From: Cruorifilaria tuberocauda
Taxonomy: Eukaryota > Nematoda > Chromadorea > Rhabditida > Onchocercidae
Length of the DNA stretch: 64,000 nucleotides
Assembly: GCA_013365365.1 (NCBI GenBank)
Contig: JABVXU010000006.1
Location: forward strand, 186,001-250,000
Direction of reading: 5' to 3'
Shown here: positions 11,701 through 26,700 of the stretch, piece after piece
How positions within the stretch are numbered: the first letter of the stretch is position 1
How the letters are laid out: the number at the start of each line of letters is the position of its first letter
Program-made: the position numbers and the translations under genes
Notes under the pieces: generated by a model
The model's input: the letters and a program-made list of their open reading frames with translations, nothing else
Database searches by the model: none
Told to the model about the DNA's origin: nothing

Positions 11701-14700
11701 CTGTAATAAGAGAGCTAAAAGTTTAGAAAAGATTGGAAAATTATAAGAGAAAATGGAATATTACTTCCAAGTATTTAACCATTTCGTTATTAGCTGGTTA
11801 CTTGGATCGAACGAGGCGTCGTTCAGATAGATAGTACAAGTGGTTATTTAGATGGTACAGGACGGTCATTGGACCGAATACTTTTGCGAAGTAAATACTT
11901 ATACCGTAAATAAACAAGCAAAAAATTTTTTCTGGTAAATTAAAAAAGTAATTGGATGGGTTAATCGACGAGAATGCATTATTAAGCCCTTTCCCTCTTA
12001 CTTCTCATCGTGTGTGTATGTGTGTGCATTAAAAATGATTTGAAAACGTGAAACGTGTTCCGCCACTCTTCTATGCTCCTTCCAAGTTAAAATAACTCGT
12101 TTATGGTTGTGTTGCGAAAAATTCTTTGGTAATAAATATCACTGGCCAAATTTCCTGCGAACATTGCGTATTGCGCATCGTTTTCCTTTCTAATAATTTA
12201 TTGCTTCTTAAATAAATAACGAATAAATTTAATTTGCCCAAAAATTAGTTTTCAGTTGAATTATTTCCAGTTGAAATTTTGGTTCATAAAATAGAGAAAT
12301 AAGAATTAGATTTTTCATATGCTCACATGCTAGCTTTAACCTGAAAATGAATCGTACTTCTACTGGATGGTGTTGATTTAAATTTGATCTGCACTGGCAT
12401 TCTCCACTTCTTTTTCTTCTCATTGAATATTACTATTATTTTCCGAAGTGAAAATATTTTTCGGTTCAGAATTAGTTCTCATTGGTCTTAATGAATGAAA
12501 TGGAAGAGTTGTTTCATTTGGCAATTTTTCACAAATAAATATTTTAAACTTGGCATTTTCTATTACTATTCAACTTTAAAGCTTCCTACTAAAATAATAA
12601 TCCGAAAAATTCAAACTCCTCGCATCTTAGCTTAAGACTGTTTGTTGTTGTCATCGAGAGAAATAAATAGATCGATGATACGAACACTGTTGGATAATTT
12701 TTTTCTTTATAAACAGCTTTATGTTTGATTAAATTACTTTTTTATAATGAAATTTCCTGGAATAATTTATATGCCATGTTAGGTTTTGGAAATTTTTCAT
12801 TTATGTTAGATTACTTTCAAAACATACCATTTAATTTTTCCTCAGAAAATTTTGTAAATGAAAAAAAGAAGTTAAAAGTGGGAAATTAAATCGAATGCTT
12901 CTCAGCGACTTTTAGATAGTGTTTTTATCATGCCGTTTATCACATGCATATTTCTGCTGTTGAAATTCTTCTCAACAAGAATGTCTTCATTTCAAGTATT
13001 TCGTTTCCTTCTCCCTCCGTTTTCTTAAATTTCCATTTCATTTCCGATATTTTAATTTAAATTTATCCAAAAAGCATTAAGCTCTTTTCGTTCCTCTGAA
13101 TTTACTAGTTTCAATGAATTTAGATTTTTCTATGTCAAATTGTTTCGTTGAGTTTATTATCTTATGTAATAAGCAGTATGAGAGATAGGTAATGCATTGT
13201 TTCATTTTCTTTTAATTTTTGTATTAATTATTAAAACATGCAACAATTGCAGATTGTTCGAGGCTTATCAACATTTGTAGCAGTGGTGGACGAATCAGAT
13301 TCTCATTTTTCATATGAGAACCTGGAAAAATTATTGCAATCTGTTGGACAAAGGTTATTTATCTTTTTAGCTTTTTTTATATAAATGTTTTATTTTTAAT
13401 TTATTTGGCAAATATTTAAAAATCTTTCAAAAAATCGTTGAAAACGTCATTCTATAGAGAAGCTTTCTTTTTCTTCATTTCTAAGGAATTGGAATAATAA
13501 GAAAGGAAATTATTATTAGTTTAAAAAAGTCGTTTACTTTTTTAAAAAACTTTCACAGTTGAAATTTTTGAAATTCTCGTCTGAAATCACAAAAGATTTT
13601 TATCCTTTCTGCTTATCCGATATATTGTATTGGAATATTTGAATTGGCTGATTTCTTTTTTCTCAAACTTTTGCAGATGGATGAGCGTCTGTGAATGGGC
13701 TGAAATGCGTGCACGACAATTAAATGGTTTATTAGAATTGATTCCTGAATACACTTCCTCTTATCGAAAAATTTTAAAATGGCTTGATGACTGGGAAGAG
13801 GTGAGTTAAATGGATTCTTTTACCATTATCGTTTTGTCTATATTCTCTAATAAGATTAAGAACGGTAAAGAGATTAAGACCGGAATCGTCCTCACGATTT
13901 AAGCGAAAAGAAAAATGTAACATATACCCAGGAAGCTTCTAAATAAACTTTGGATAATGCTAATTAATATCCTGATAAAACTACTAATAAGCTAATAGCG
14001 AAGTAAGATGAGATTCTCAATGCTAATAATTAAGCTCTGTTATAAAACTTGCAAGCTTTTCAATCCTTCCCATATTTCTGAAATTAAAATCTTTCGTCAT
14101 TGCTGTACCAGAAAACAATTTTATAATAAAGAATTATACCTTCATATGCTCAATTTTTTTCTTATTTTTTTTTGCTTGTCTCACCAATTAACCCTCATAT
14201 TTAATGAAATATTTCATATTTAATCATTAAATAAATGAAATTAATTTTAAAAAATAGGATGGAGAGTTAATAACTTTGAAAAACAGATTTCAACGATTGA
14301 TGCGTCAAATGACGTGATGCAATCTCTGTATATGTCTTTTCCATTTCACATTTATTGATGTTTCTTCCTTCTAAACATTTAAAAGTTCTCGGCTCTTATA
14401 ACTACTAGTTATTTCACATGTGCTGCATTTCTAATTATTGTGATAGTTTTCTCCTCAATCACTTACATTCCATAAATCCTGAAATTAATAAGTCAAATAA
14501 TTGAAAGTTTCCGGTTATTAAAATTTGGATAAATCTACACATTGACGTTTCATTTTCTCATTCCTGCACGGCTAATAGATACATGGTTATTTGATTGTTT
14601 AAATTCGAAAATTAAAAATGTTTAAAAATGTGAAATCGTTATTATTTCACTATTCTTAAAATTTCCAACTGTTTTTGTCTAACTAATTCAATCCTTCGAA

Positions 14701-17700
14701 AATTCTATTCATTCATTTTATTCCAAATTCATCTTTTTATTTTTTATCCTCAATGTAGGTTTTTATTTTCATTATTTAGTAGAGCACCAAACAATGTAAC
14801 CTTAAACTAAATAGTAATAGTAATTGTAATAATAGTATAGTGAAAAATAATAGTAATAATTAAACTAAATAGTAAGGAGCATTTCATTCATGTATTATCA
14901 TATCTTTTATTATGTAAACATGACGTAAATGGCTATGCTTATCATTTGAAAAAATGTATGACAATTTGTTAGAATTGCTTGAGAAACGATAAAGTTCTGT
15001 TACTCGAAAATGAGTAATTCTCTTTCTGAATGTTGTCCAAAATAGTTATTGTCTTAATATCATTAATGAATAATTTAAGTGTGATTGGAACTATTTGGAA
15101 ATCTTCACATCTTTATAAATGAAATATTCCCAAAGAAAGGATTTCAATTATCATCCATGAAATCTTTTTTTATTCAAAAATAAAATTAAAGGATTTTGAT
15201 AAATTGCTTACTTTTATTTCTCAGAATTTTTAACTGGAAATCTTTACATGCGCATTGTTGTCTGAAAAATACTCAGAGAAATAGAGGACAGAATTTCCAT
15301 TTTTAATAATTAACAGTAATTAAGTAATATCATTTTATCAATAATCAAAGTATCTTTTCTGAAGAGCATTTCAGTTTTTAATTGGCTTTATCGGTCATTA
15401 ATTTACATTTATAATATAATTGTTTTTTCCAAATTGTCTGATTTATTCTTGCTTTTTATCATAGGACATGGGAAGTCTACAAGCTGTAGATGAATTAAAG
15501 GAGGAAAATGAAATAGTCGATCAGGTATGTCGAATACAGAAACTCGAATCTGCCCTTCAAAAAGGCCATCCTGATTTTGTTCACCTTTCGCAACTTGCTG
15601 TTGAATTAATCGATAAACTTGATAGCTCAAGTGAAGCAGATGCTAATCAAATTCGACAACAAATTGAAACAATAACCCAACGTTGGGATACTATCGTCGC
15701 TCGAATTGATGAACATTCCCATATGGTTTGTCCTATTCTCAATTCTCAATTATCTTTTCCGAAAAGAGGAAAAAGACGTAAATTTAATTTATTTCAATTT
15801 CAATTATTGCCAATCTATGCCATTTTTCTATATTTAAATTAGAAATAATATCTATTCTTCTGTTTTTTTTTTTGCTTATGATTTCGCTTCTCAGAACTGT
15901 GAGGATTCATAGAACAGAAAATTTATTGTAATTTGTTCCTCTGAATTTATTCAGTTGGTGAGAAGTGGAAAAGCGGAAGCACGACAGCTTAGGTGTGATG
16001 ATGCTAACGAAGAAAATGACGCACTTGGCATCAGTGAAGATCATTCTCTGGAAGTGAGTAGTCATCCGGAAAGTGAACCGTTGGTAAGTTGAATTATCTT
16101 GAAATGTTAACTAAAATGAGTTGCTAAACTGTAGTAGAAAATCAAAACTTATTTCGCAAAATTTAGAATGAAGTAATAAATGAATGATCGATTTTATCAA
16201 AATCATTTAATCCTTCCAATGTCGAGAGCATTAAAACGATACATATTAATTATGAGACTGAGTATTAACTATGAGATTCAAATGAGTTGGATATTTTAGT
16301 TCTAGAATAAATTTATGTTTATGAGATGAAATTTTAAGTTTAATTTAGCACTGATTTCATTAATGAGATAACTAAGACAAATCTGGGTTAGATCATTGTT
16401 TTCCTGAAGTTCATATGTATATACTGAAGAACACTTGAAATTAATATAATATCGTGCGCATATTGTCATATCCGTTATTCAGATCTCTGACATTTGCATT
16501 ACCTTTTTTTACTTTTTTCAGTCGACGGTACAGTTTACCTCTCACGAAACAATTGATCCGATGGTTTCTTCCTCATCAACTGTTTCGGTCAGTACAGTAA
16601 TTTCACCAGTTGATGTTTTCATTACAAATGTAAATCGACTTAGTGAAGAGTTGCGACCATTACTTGAATGGATATATCAAGTTAAAATCACTCGAAATCA
16701 TGATGAACTCCAAAGTATCATACAAGTTTGTCAGGTAATTTGATTTTTGAACAATTCGCTCTTTAAAATATAGAAATATATTACATTTATGGTCCATCAC
16801 TTTTTTCTTAGTTTTATTTCAAGTAATTAATCACTAAGCTAAAATATTATCCAATAATTTGTAACCAGATAATTTGTGATGTCAGTGATAATTAAAGCCT
16901 AAAATTCATGACCTACTTTTTCTATAGAATAAGCTGAAGGAAATCAAGGAAAAAGAAATAGAAGTGAACGCATTGCATGTGGAATTGGATCGAATTCATG
17001 ATTTAGATATTTCTGCTCCTCAATTGCAGCTTGCTAGCGATTTGTTTCAAAATTTCACTCAAATTTGGTCTGATATTGTTACCAAAATATCAGATCTATT
17101 AAATTCCTTATCAATGCAAGGTACTTTAATTAGAAACCCAATTTTTAATTTCTATCACTTCTTTGTTTTTTTAGAAACCCATCAGTTTGTTAGATGCAAA
17201 CAATAAGAAATTCATTGTTAGATAACTGGGCTGGTATGCTGTTCCCGGGAAAATATAATCCGGAGTAAATAAAATGTAATCTGAAGGAAAAAAATTAAAA
17301 TTTGCAGATTTGTTTTTAGAAGATAACAATGCTGAAAATTTTTTAAAAGTTAAAATTTTCTTCCATCTTTTCATTTTATTTTTTTCCAGCTGAAAACGAT
17401 GAAGAAATGGAACAAATAGCGAAACAATTAACTGAATTCTTTGAGAAATCCGAAAATGTTATCTCGAATTGCGCTCAAATACCGTCAAGTGAACGTGAGG
17501 AACGCGTGACTAAGTTACAAAAGCAACTACGAGAACAGGATAAAAATATCAGATTTCTAGAAGCTAATCATCATGATAAAGAGCAAGTGAGCTCATTATT
17601 CATCTTTTTTAATTTTTTCATTTCACTTTTTTTAACTGAGGGGAAATCGAAACTTGAAATGCAAATTTTTGTAATTTGTCGAAAAAGTATTTGAGAATTA

Positions 17701-20700
17701 AATAATTAGAACAGGTGGTACTTTAAAAGATTTATGAGAACTGTGGGACTAGTTAGGTCAATATCATTTCAATTAATTAATGTGATTACGTATTTGACAT
17801 ATTAGCATTCAGATGTCTCATTGCGACAATCTTCAACGTTTGATTCATTCCTGATCCTTATATTCTTCTGTTGGAGTCTCTTTCCGTGATTGTCTTTCAA
17901 TGTTTACAGCTTCTGAAACCTAAGAAAGTATATCGAGACTTAATAAGTTATTAAAACTGTCTCTAAAAGAATGGAATTCAGAATGATAACAAAGTCATCA
18001 ATCAATTTAAATCGTTCATAACGTTTATTTTTAAGTTAATCTTTTGAATTACCACAATGTGCACTGAAAAATGGTATATTCTCTTTCTTTTTATTTGAGA
18101 TTGGAAATTTAAAAAAACGTCTGACGGAACTGAAAGAATCGCTTGAGAGATTGAAGGAAAAAAATCCAGTTATTGAACGTTTCGAGAATTATTTACGTTC
18201 CACATTTCCATGTATCGGCGATATCAGTACGTTAACTAGCGAACTTGAACGTTGCGATGTAAGTACTTTGTCAAAACCATTTCTTTTATTGTGAAAGTGT
18301 GTTTTTTATTTTGAAGTGGTAGAAATAAAGTTAATCTTGTTTAAAAACCACAACCGAATATGAAAGTTGAATGTCAGACATAAGATATATTTTTGTGATG
18401 AATTAAAATTGGCAAAATCGACTTGTTTAGGAATTACTCAAGGAGTTGGAAAATTTAAATCTGAGGGATGCAAAAGTGGAACAGCTGAAAAAGTTAGGCA
18501 ATGCAAAACGTGTCAGTCTCGCAGATTACTTAGAAAGAAGTCATCGGAATGATGAAAAGACAATAGAATCCGAGAATATGCTCTCTGCATTAACTGATCG
18601 ATTTGCCGCTCTAAAAAGCGCAAAGCTTGAAGTACCTGAATTATACAAACAGTTCACGGTCTGTTATCTAGCTTTCATTAAACAGCAAACATTTCTAATC
18701 CATCTTTTCATTTATTTAATCAGTATTGTTGTGTATTTCATAATTTGTTAACTATTTTTTACTTCTGTCATATCTGTGAAAAGGTAAAAGTTTGCAATTC
18801 TTCGATGCAGAACAAATTCAAGTATAAAATAAGGACATTGAATTTAGTGGAGATATTTTGATTTTTTATAAGTAAAATTTCCTGAAATTGTTAAAATCGA
18901 TGATAATACTTCAGAAGAAATTTATAGTGCGAAATAATAAACGATTCATGTTAATATAGCTAACTTATCTTCATTTTTCAATAAGAATTATTCCGGACTT
19001 TCCTTATTTGCATTGCACAGCTTTTTAGGAACTGCAAAAGGATATCCAAAAAGGCTTAGCAATTCAAAAGGAATCAGTAGTTCTAAATGAAGAAATAATG
19101 TTGATAACGCTCAGTAGTTCGTCGTCTAGTCGGGATCGAATCTTCCAGAAGTTAAAAAATCGGATGCAGTTAACTGTAGCTGGCTGGAGTACCTTAGAAG
19201 ATGATATCGATGAAAGTATAGCATTACTGGAAAAGGAAAGTAAACGACTGCAGCAAAGTATGATTCTAAATCACTATCTAAATGAAACTGGAGTAATTCT
19301 TGAGCAAGTTGTACTTTCAATTAGATACTTGAATTACGATTATTTCCACATCATCAATAAATCATTGAACTATGTGAAATAATATCACTCTAAAAAAAGG
19401 AATGAAATCAAAAAAAAAAAAGAAAGGAAATGTGAACAACTGGAATCCTCCTTCATTCAACAACCGGAACTGTTCCGGTAATGATGATTATCTTTTCTAA
19501 CTTTTTACATAGCTCTAAAAGAAACATGTTGAATAATAAATGGTTTGTTTCGAGCCATTGTTTTAAACGATTAGATTTTCGATTCGCTTGGTTTGAAATA
19601 TTCAAGATAAAAGATTATTTGCTTTAGTTTAGTATACTTGGCAAAATCAGAAAGATGCAATTCAAAAAGTAATGAATAAAAGACTTATGTAAACTTTTTT
19701 CGAACAGATTTACACTTCGGGAATTTTTGCATCGTTTTTCTTAAATTGATGTAAATTTAATTTTTTCATTTATTTATAGGTGCAGTACGAGAATTTCAAC
19801 GAAATTTAGATGAGTTCCGACGTGCCATCGAAGCAAGTCGCGATGCAACAGATGCCGAAGAATTTAGCGAACATTTATATGTTTGATTTTTATTATCATT
19901 AATTTTTAACAATAATGAAAAGGGTACCACTAATTTCTCATTCGTTTTAGAATTTGGAACATTTATGCGAGACAATGGAAATAGCTGACAAAGAATTAGA
20001 GAATTTATTGAGAATGAATGAACGAATGGCAAGAGATGTTAGCTTTTCCTAATTTCTTTTGAAAATTACTAACTGAAAAATCAAAAATGGAAAAAAGAAA
20101 AATTGATTTAATTTAATCAAGAAAGAAGACGAATAGATATAAAGGCATGAAAAGAAGGTGGAGAAAAATATTTATGTGATGGAGGAAATATTAAAAAATT
20201 CAGTCAAATAATCACGTGCGTGAACAATACCGTGATGTCATGGTGCAAGCAAAAAAACGTATCGAAGAACTTGAGGCAGCCATTCATAACTGTGAACAAT
20301 TCGATAATTCCTTAACTGAATGTCAAGCCTGGTGTAATCATGTGCAATTAATATTATCATGTCGAGCTGCAAATGATGTCTCCGCCTTAGACGTCCCTCA
20401 TGAATATAAGGTTAATATTAGTTTAACTTCCTTTCGAACTTTAATATTTTTTCTTACTTTTATTGAATTTATAAAGGTAAGTTCAAAAAACCATGAAAAG
20501 TTAGGCGACTTAATTTTTTTTACCAATAAAATCTTAAAATGTATTATATTGAAATTTGTACGCGGATTTCTTATTTATGTTCTATAAAGGAACCCTGAAA
20601 ACTTCAGGTCTTTATTTTGAATATACTACATATTGCTTCAAAATTAACTTAAAGTGAGTAAATTCTACAGTATTAACTGCTATTCAAAGTAAGTTATTAT

Positions 20701-23700
20701 TTGCATGTGCACTTGAATTAATCGTAAAACGTACACATGAAATATAGAAAAATGGGAAATGATATTTTTATTAGAATTTAAATCTCAATTCAATGAAAAA
20801 TGTAATATGTAAGGATGAGAGAATCGATTGAATGTTCACTTAATAGTTTATTTTCTCTTTTTGTTGTATTTTAGCTGTGCTTCGAGAAAGCCAAAGTTAT
20901 GCTTGATATAGCGCTTTCGTGAGATTTCACCTTTTTGAGTATAATGCACCGAATAATAAAGCTTCTTAGTGTCGCTAATTTATTCTGCTATCGCATCTAA
21001 AGTTAAATAATATTTCTTTAATTTTCTCAAAATTTGCAAATTATTCCACAAGCAATCTCTCGATACTTGAGCAAGCGTATACTTTGCTTCACCTCATGGT
21101 TAATGACTCATGCATAAGCTAATATGATAGCATATCCAGCGATTTTTAAATTGCTAAATTCTAACTACTTCCAGCAGCTTGATACTTAAGAAATTTACTT
21201 AACAGTTAAACGTCGTCCCAATAGAATATCAATTTAAAGAAATTATCTAATTAAAAATTTTCTCTGAAATATGTGAAAATTCTCTAATTGCTTTTGCTAC
21301 GATTATTTTTGATGTAAGCGTTTGCTTTCCATTTTGTTTCTTTTTTCGTTGTAATAAATTTATTTGAATTCTTCTGCTAGTATGTAATCAATTTCTTGCA
21401 ACTCTTTTATTTGAAATGCAATACTTGAAAACTGTTCATTTCAGAATGCTTTTTCAAATGGAACGCTTATTGCGGTGAGTTCAGAAGCGCTTCTCTTTAG
21501 GCATTTCATCTTTTCTCGCTTTTTTCAATTCGACTATTAAGCCATTTTTTTTTGCTTAATTGCATATTTGTGTCGTCCAAATTTTAAAGCTGAAAAACAA
21601 GGAAAGTTTGTTTGCATGCGCAGATTTGTTGAATGAAAAGAGAAATGCGCTGTTGTCAGGAGATGGCTATAGGAGGAAGAGGAGTGGAAGATTCATATTA
21701 GCGAATGATTTTTCTTTTGTTTAAAAAAGAAAAATCTTTCATTCTAATAAACATTCACTCCTTTCAAATTTTAGCAACTTCAAAAAGAATTCGATGATTT
21801 CGAGTATTGCATCCGAGATCTACGGGAATTCGTTGTCAAAAATACCAGTAGTTGGGGTACGCCGAATCGTTTACAATTACAACTCGATCATATTACTGTA
21901 TGTCCTAAAATTCGTTTTATTTTCTAACAAATTTTTTTTTTGAAATAATTTTCATTTTGAGACATAAATTCTTTCTGTTGAAGGAATACGCCTAATTAAA
22001 TGTAATGATGTCTCTCGTACATTCTTCTTTTAGCTATTTTATTTATTAACAATTAATTTTTGTTCCATATTTCTCAGTAATCTTATATTAAAAAACGACT
22101 AGAGAATAGGAGACATTTCCGCTCAGTTTTCCAATTTTTTCACTTTAGACGTTTTTCAGCAAGCTCATCATATGAACAATTTGGTATATAAAATGAATCT
22201 CAACAAAACATGAAATAGCATTTTATTCAAACTTGAAAAAATTAGTAAATACATGCAGAAGTGACATAAATTTGATCTCATTAGGATAATTTATTGATGA
22301 GAAAGTGCATAGAAGAAATTGCCAAAAGGTTTTAATTTTATTTTCCATTTCTCATTCAGTCATAAATTACTGTTCATTCATCACTCTCTAGCTGACGGTT
22401 TCTCTTTTACTTCAATTTATCATTAATTTTTTACATATCTTGTCTTTAAAATCGATTAATTAGTAAATCAATTGAATGATTGAGGAACGATGAGATTATA
22501 TGTATAAAATTGATCTTAACATTTCATTCATTACTATTATGTTTTCTCTTTATCAATCCCATCCTTTGAATTGGATATTTGTAGTTTAATTTTAGGCTTT
22601 CCATTTCACTGTTTACGAAACTGTTGCTATTCATTTCATTCAAAAACGATTTCAAATGAGGCGGATTGAATTAGTCATCTTTTAAAAAGAACTTCACAAT
22701 AAGCCTTAACATATTAATCTTTTTTGACTAACGCATCATTTCTATTTAGAAATTATTTGCAAAAATGTTTTTTTTTTCATTCACAGAATCAATTCGAAGA
22801 TTTGATGGCACGATTTGTTGAATTCAAGCAGCCAATTGGTTTAGAAGAACGAGCAGAAAGACTATCACGAGAAATATCGGATATGGAAAATAGTGTTGAT
22901 GAATTAACGGGTGTAGAAGCGAAAAGCTGTAAACAAGCTTTGGATCATACAAATGAAATTTCTAGACGACTTGTTATGGTTTGGTTCTTCTTTTTCGCTA
23001 AACTCATTATGAGAATTGAAATTGTTTGGAAATTTTCTGGAAAATTTGTACCCTAGTTATGTTTTTTAATTTTAGAATTGAATTTCTTTGATTCTTGTTT
23101 ATCTTCATATGCTAATATTGGATATCTAGTTCAATTATAAACAATGCATAAATTTTAAAAAGACTAAATGATTCTCTATTATCATTCATAATTACTATTA
23201 ACAACTGCGATTTTAGTGTCCTGTTTCATATTTATTAACCATTATTTCTTTATGATTCTGAGGAAATGTTCAATATTCTTGTATAGATTTTTTTAAATAT
23301 TCTATTCAGGCAAAAACGCATTTGGAAGAATTAAATCAATCCGGAAAAATGTTTGCGAAGGAGCAGATTTTGACACCAACTGCTGCGCAAGTTTTGAATC
23401 AGAAAGTTAGCAAATTAGATGAGAAGCTGAAAATACTGAGCTCAAGAGTTCGTTTCAATATGTAATCTGAGTTGTTTTGCTTTAAATTAAATGATTACTT
23501 CCTATATAACGGGTGTAGAGACGAAAAGCTGTAAACAAGCTTTGGATGATACAAATGAAATTTCTAGATAACTTGTTATGGTTTGGATCTTCGTATATCG
23601 GTCTTGAACTTAACTGGATCTCATATTTCGGGTCTCCTAATCATTACTTGGATCATTTCACAGTACCAAGCAAATCATTTCCGTCACTACTGACATTCCG

Positions 23701-26700
23701 CATAATCTCTTTCGATTTATAATTTTTAATATGAGATGGAATATTTTTCGTCATCAAAATTATGTGTTTTTTCTTTGTTGAAATTTCAACAAATAATTTT
23801 CTTCAATTATGTGAAAATCTATACATTGATACTTATTCTAAATTTGAAACTTTAAAGAATACCGAAATGGCGGAACGCATGCAAAATTGTGTAACATCAC
23901 TCGACGCTTTAAATACCGATATGAAAAAATTGGATGCGGTATTTGAGAGTGTAGAATCGAGATTGAGTGCTTTTGTCCGATCAGAAAATGTAGAAACGGT
24001 AGATGCCGATAGATCAACTTTGGAGGAATTACTGGAAGATCTCAAAAAGTAAATATTCTTTCAATAAGAGTATAATAATTATTTCATGCTAAAATAATCT
24101 AGTTATTCTTTTGAATTCAGAGGTGAGTTATTGTTGTCGAAGGCTGAAAATGTCATGCAGCGATTGATAATGGATTCATTCAAAGTTGATGAAAGCATAA
24201 TAGAACAGCGGAAACGTCGAGCTGTACGATTACAAGGCGATTTACGATCATGGATTGATGCTGTTAAAGTGAAATTTTTAATCTTTTCGCAAATTCATTC
24301 AATTGTGCTTACAAACCTTGATCTAATTTGAATATTTTTTTGAATTTAAAAATTGAATCGAAGTAAATTTAAATGTCTAAAGTTCAATTCTATCCTGTCA
24401 TTTCAAAGTAACAAATAGCTGAAAGAAATGGAAGGAATTTTTTTCGTTATGAAATTTTGTTTTCATTAACTTTCCATATTTCAAAAGTTTTGAATCAAAA
24501 CACACTTCTGACATTCATTGCTTTAGACTTCTCTAAACAAAAATCGATCATTTAATAAATAGTTTTCAGTTTTCAATAAATTTTTTCAATCGGTCACTCT
24601 ACCATCACTGATCAATGTGGATAAAGAAATTTTTGAAATGTTGGAGTTAATTGAAATGTAAACACAAACAGTGTTCGCCAAACGATCACCTCACGGTTAT
24701 AGCTATTTTCAGTGCGTCAGTGAGGACAAGACTTCACTGGTGCAGAAATTCGAAACTTTGCATGGCCAACTAAAAGAATCATTGACGAAGATGGAACAAC
24801 TTGAAAATGCTGATGTCAGAGTTTTCTTTTTTACCGCTAACCTTTGTTCTTTTTTCCACACTTCCTACCGACTTTCACTCACTAATCCGTTTTTTCCATA
24901 TTAAGAAAAGCTTGCTGAACGAGCGTTTCACAACTAAAATTGTCAACTCAAAATTTGACCCAGCGAACTCTTTTATGTATATATTGTCTTCTAGATGTTA
25001 TCAGCCGCACTAGGCAGGTGCAGGTCAGATAAGAATGTTTTCATCGAACGATATCGTCGGTTATTGAGATCGGATCCGGAAGCAGAAACAAAATTTTCGA
25101 TGCTGCTTTCGGAAGTCGGTTTTTTCGAGATGTTTTTTTTTGGAAGGAAATATTTTTGTTGTTAATTTGAAAATTATAAAAATAATTGCTTTGTATTTGT
25201 CAGAGGTAATGCCCCTGTTTTGCATTATCCTTTCAAATTATTTTATATTCTGCCTGCAACAAATATAATTGAATGTTCAAGTAAATTTTTATTAGAAAAT
25301 TGAATAAATTTAATCGAAGAATTCTATTTCAGATCGAGAAGCGTTGGAATGAAATGGAGAAAAAGTGTCAGAAAGCACGGAGCAGTTCACCTTCCGGTCC
25401 AGCACCTCCACAGCTACGTCATGATGCAGTCAGAGGAGGATTTCGTGACCAGATCAATTTATTACACGATTTATACAAAATTACTAATGATTATCTGGAT
25501 TTTGAACGCTTTCCAGTTTCCTCCGTTAGTGAATGGTCAAGGCGTGTTCAGGTTTGTAGGAATACTGTTAGGAAAATTGATTACTGAGGATACTGTCAGA
25601 ATTGTAATAGCTAAAAACGAGTGCTGCGAAAGGAATCCGAATTTAGGCTTTTTTTCTATTTTGTTGCAACTCTAACTGAATTTGTGCTTCATACTTTCTC
25701 ACGTAAACAATTAATGTATAGCGCAATTGTTACTTTAGGATGTCGACGAATGGCTCGTTGATTACACGGAAAGACTGAAAGGAGCAGTCGAGGAAGGGCG
25801 TCGTTTAGCGAGTAGCGGTCGTATGGAACTTGATGTTCACGATGCCTTAGGTAGTCTGGATAGGGTAGTTGATTTAGCAAATCAGGTAGCGTTATTACTT
25901 TTTATTTTTCTTCTTTTCTCATTAAAATATGAATTCGATATTCAGATTCAAATGCAAAAATTTTTTAAAGCTATTAGAGCTTTGCTTTGACTGTCATCAT
26001 AATCAACGTTTAAAAATTTCTTCAAGTTCTCACTACAAATAAAATATGTTAGTAATGGTCTATGAGACTTTTATAACTTCTACTTCATGTAATTCTGTTA
26101 ATTAATTTAGGTGGAAGGGACTCTAAAAAAAAACAAAGCTATTTTATTTCCTGTGCAAGCTAAAGCGGAAGCTCTAAAACAAGATATCAGCGCAATGTGC
26201 GATATTCTGGATGACTTTTCATCTCGCGATCTATCGGAATCAACAGTCGCCAATGTTAGACTATTAATTTATATAAATGTAATTGCAGATTAGGAAATGA
26301 GAGAATTGTTTCTAGCTAAACTTATATTACTATATTCTTGAATTATAATTATTAAGAAATTGAAAACCTGAACTCTTAAAAGATAGCATACGAACTTAAC
26401 ATGGAGCAAATCAATAATATGAATGAAGAACTTTATTGAGGATAAAATTAGAGTTTGACGTTTCTTATTGACTAGTTTTTATAGATTTATAACTTCTGTC
26501 CAAAAATGCTTTCCATTCCCAATCAAAATTTTTAACGAAATTCGAAACTTCATGGAGATGAATAAAAAGTTATATTTGTTGGATTTTTCTATATTATAAT
26601 GTTGTTCATAATCACTCGTGAAGATCATCATATGTTTCCATGATGAATTTTTTTTTACAAGATCGGGAGTAATTTAAAAGCTTAAAAGAGATGATATAGC

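Noticed and set aside
23450..23600. Alternative spectrin-repeat exon in the intron after exon 28
   Set aside because: The open segment is a degraded copy of exon 27 with a stop and no acceptor in phase.
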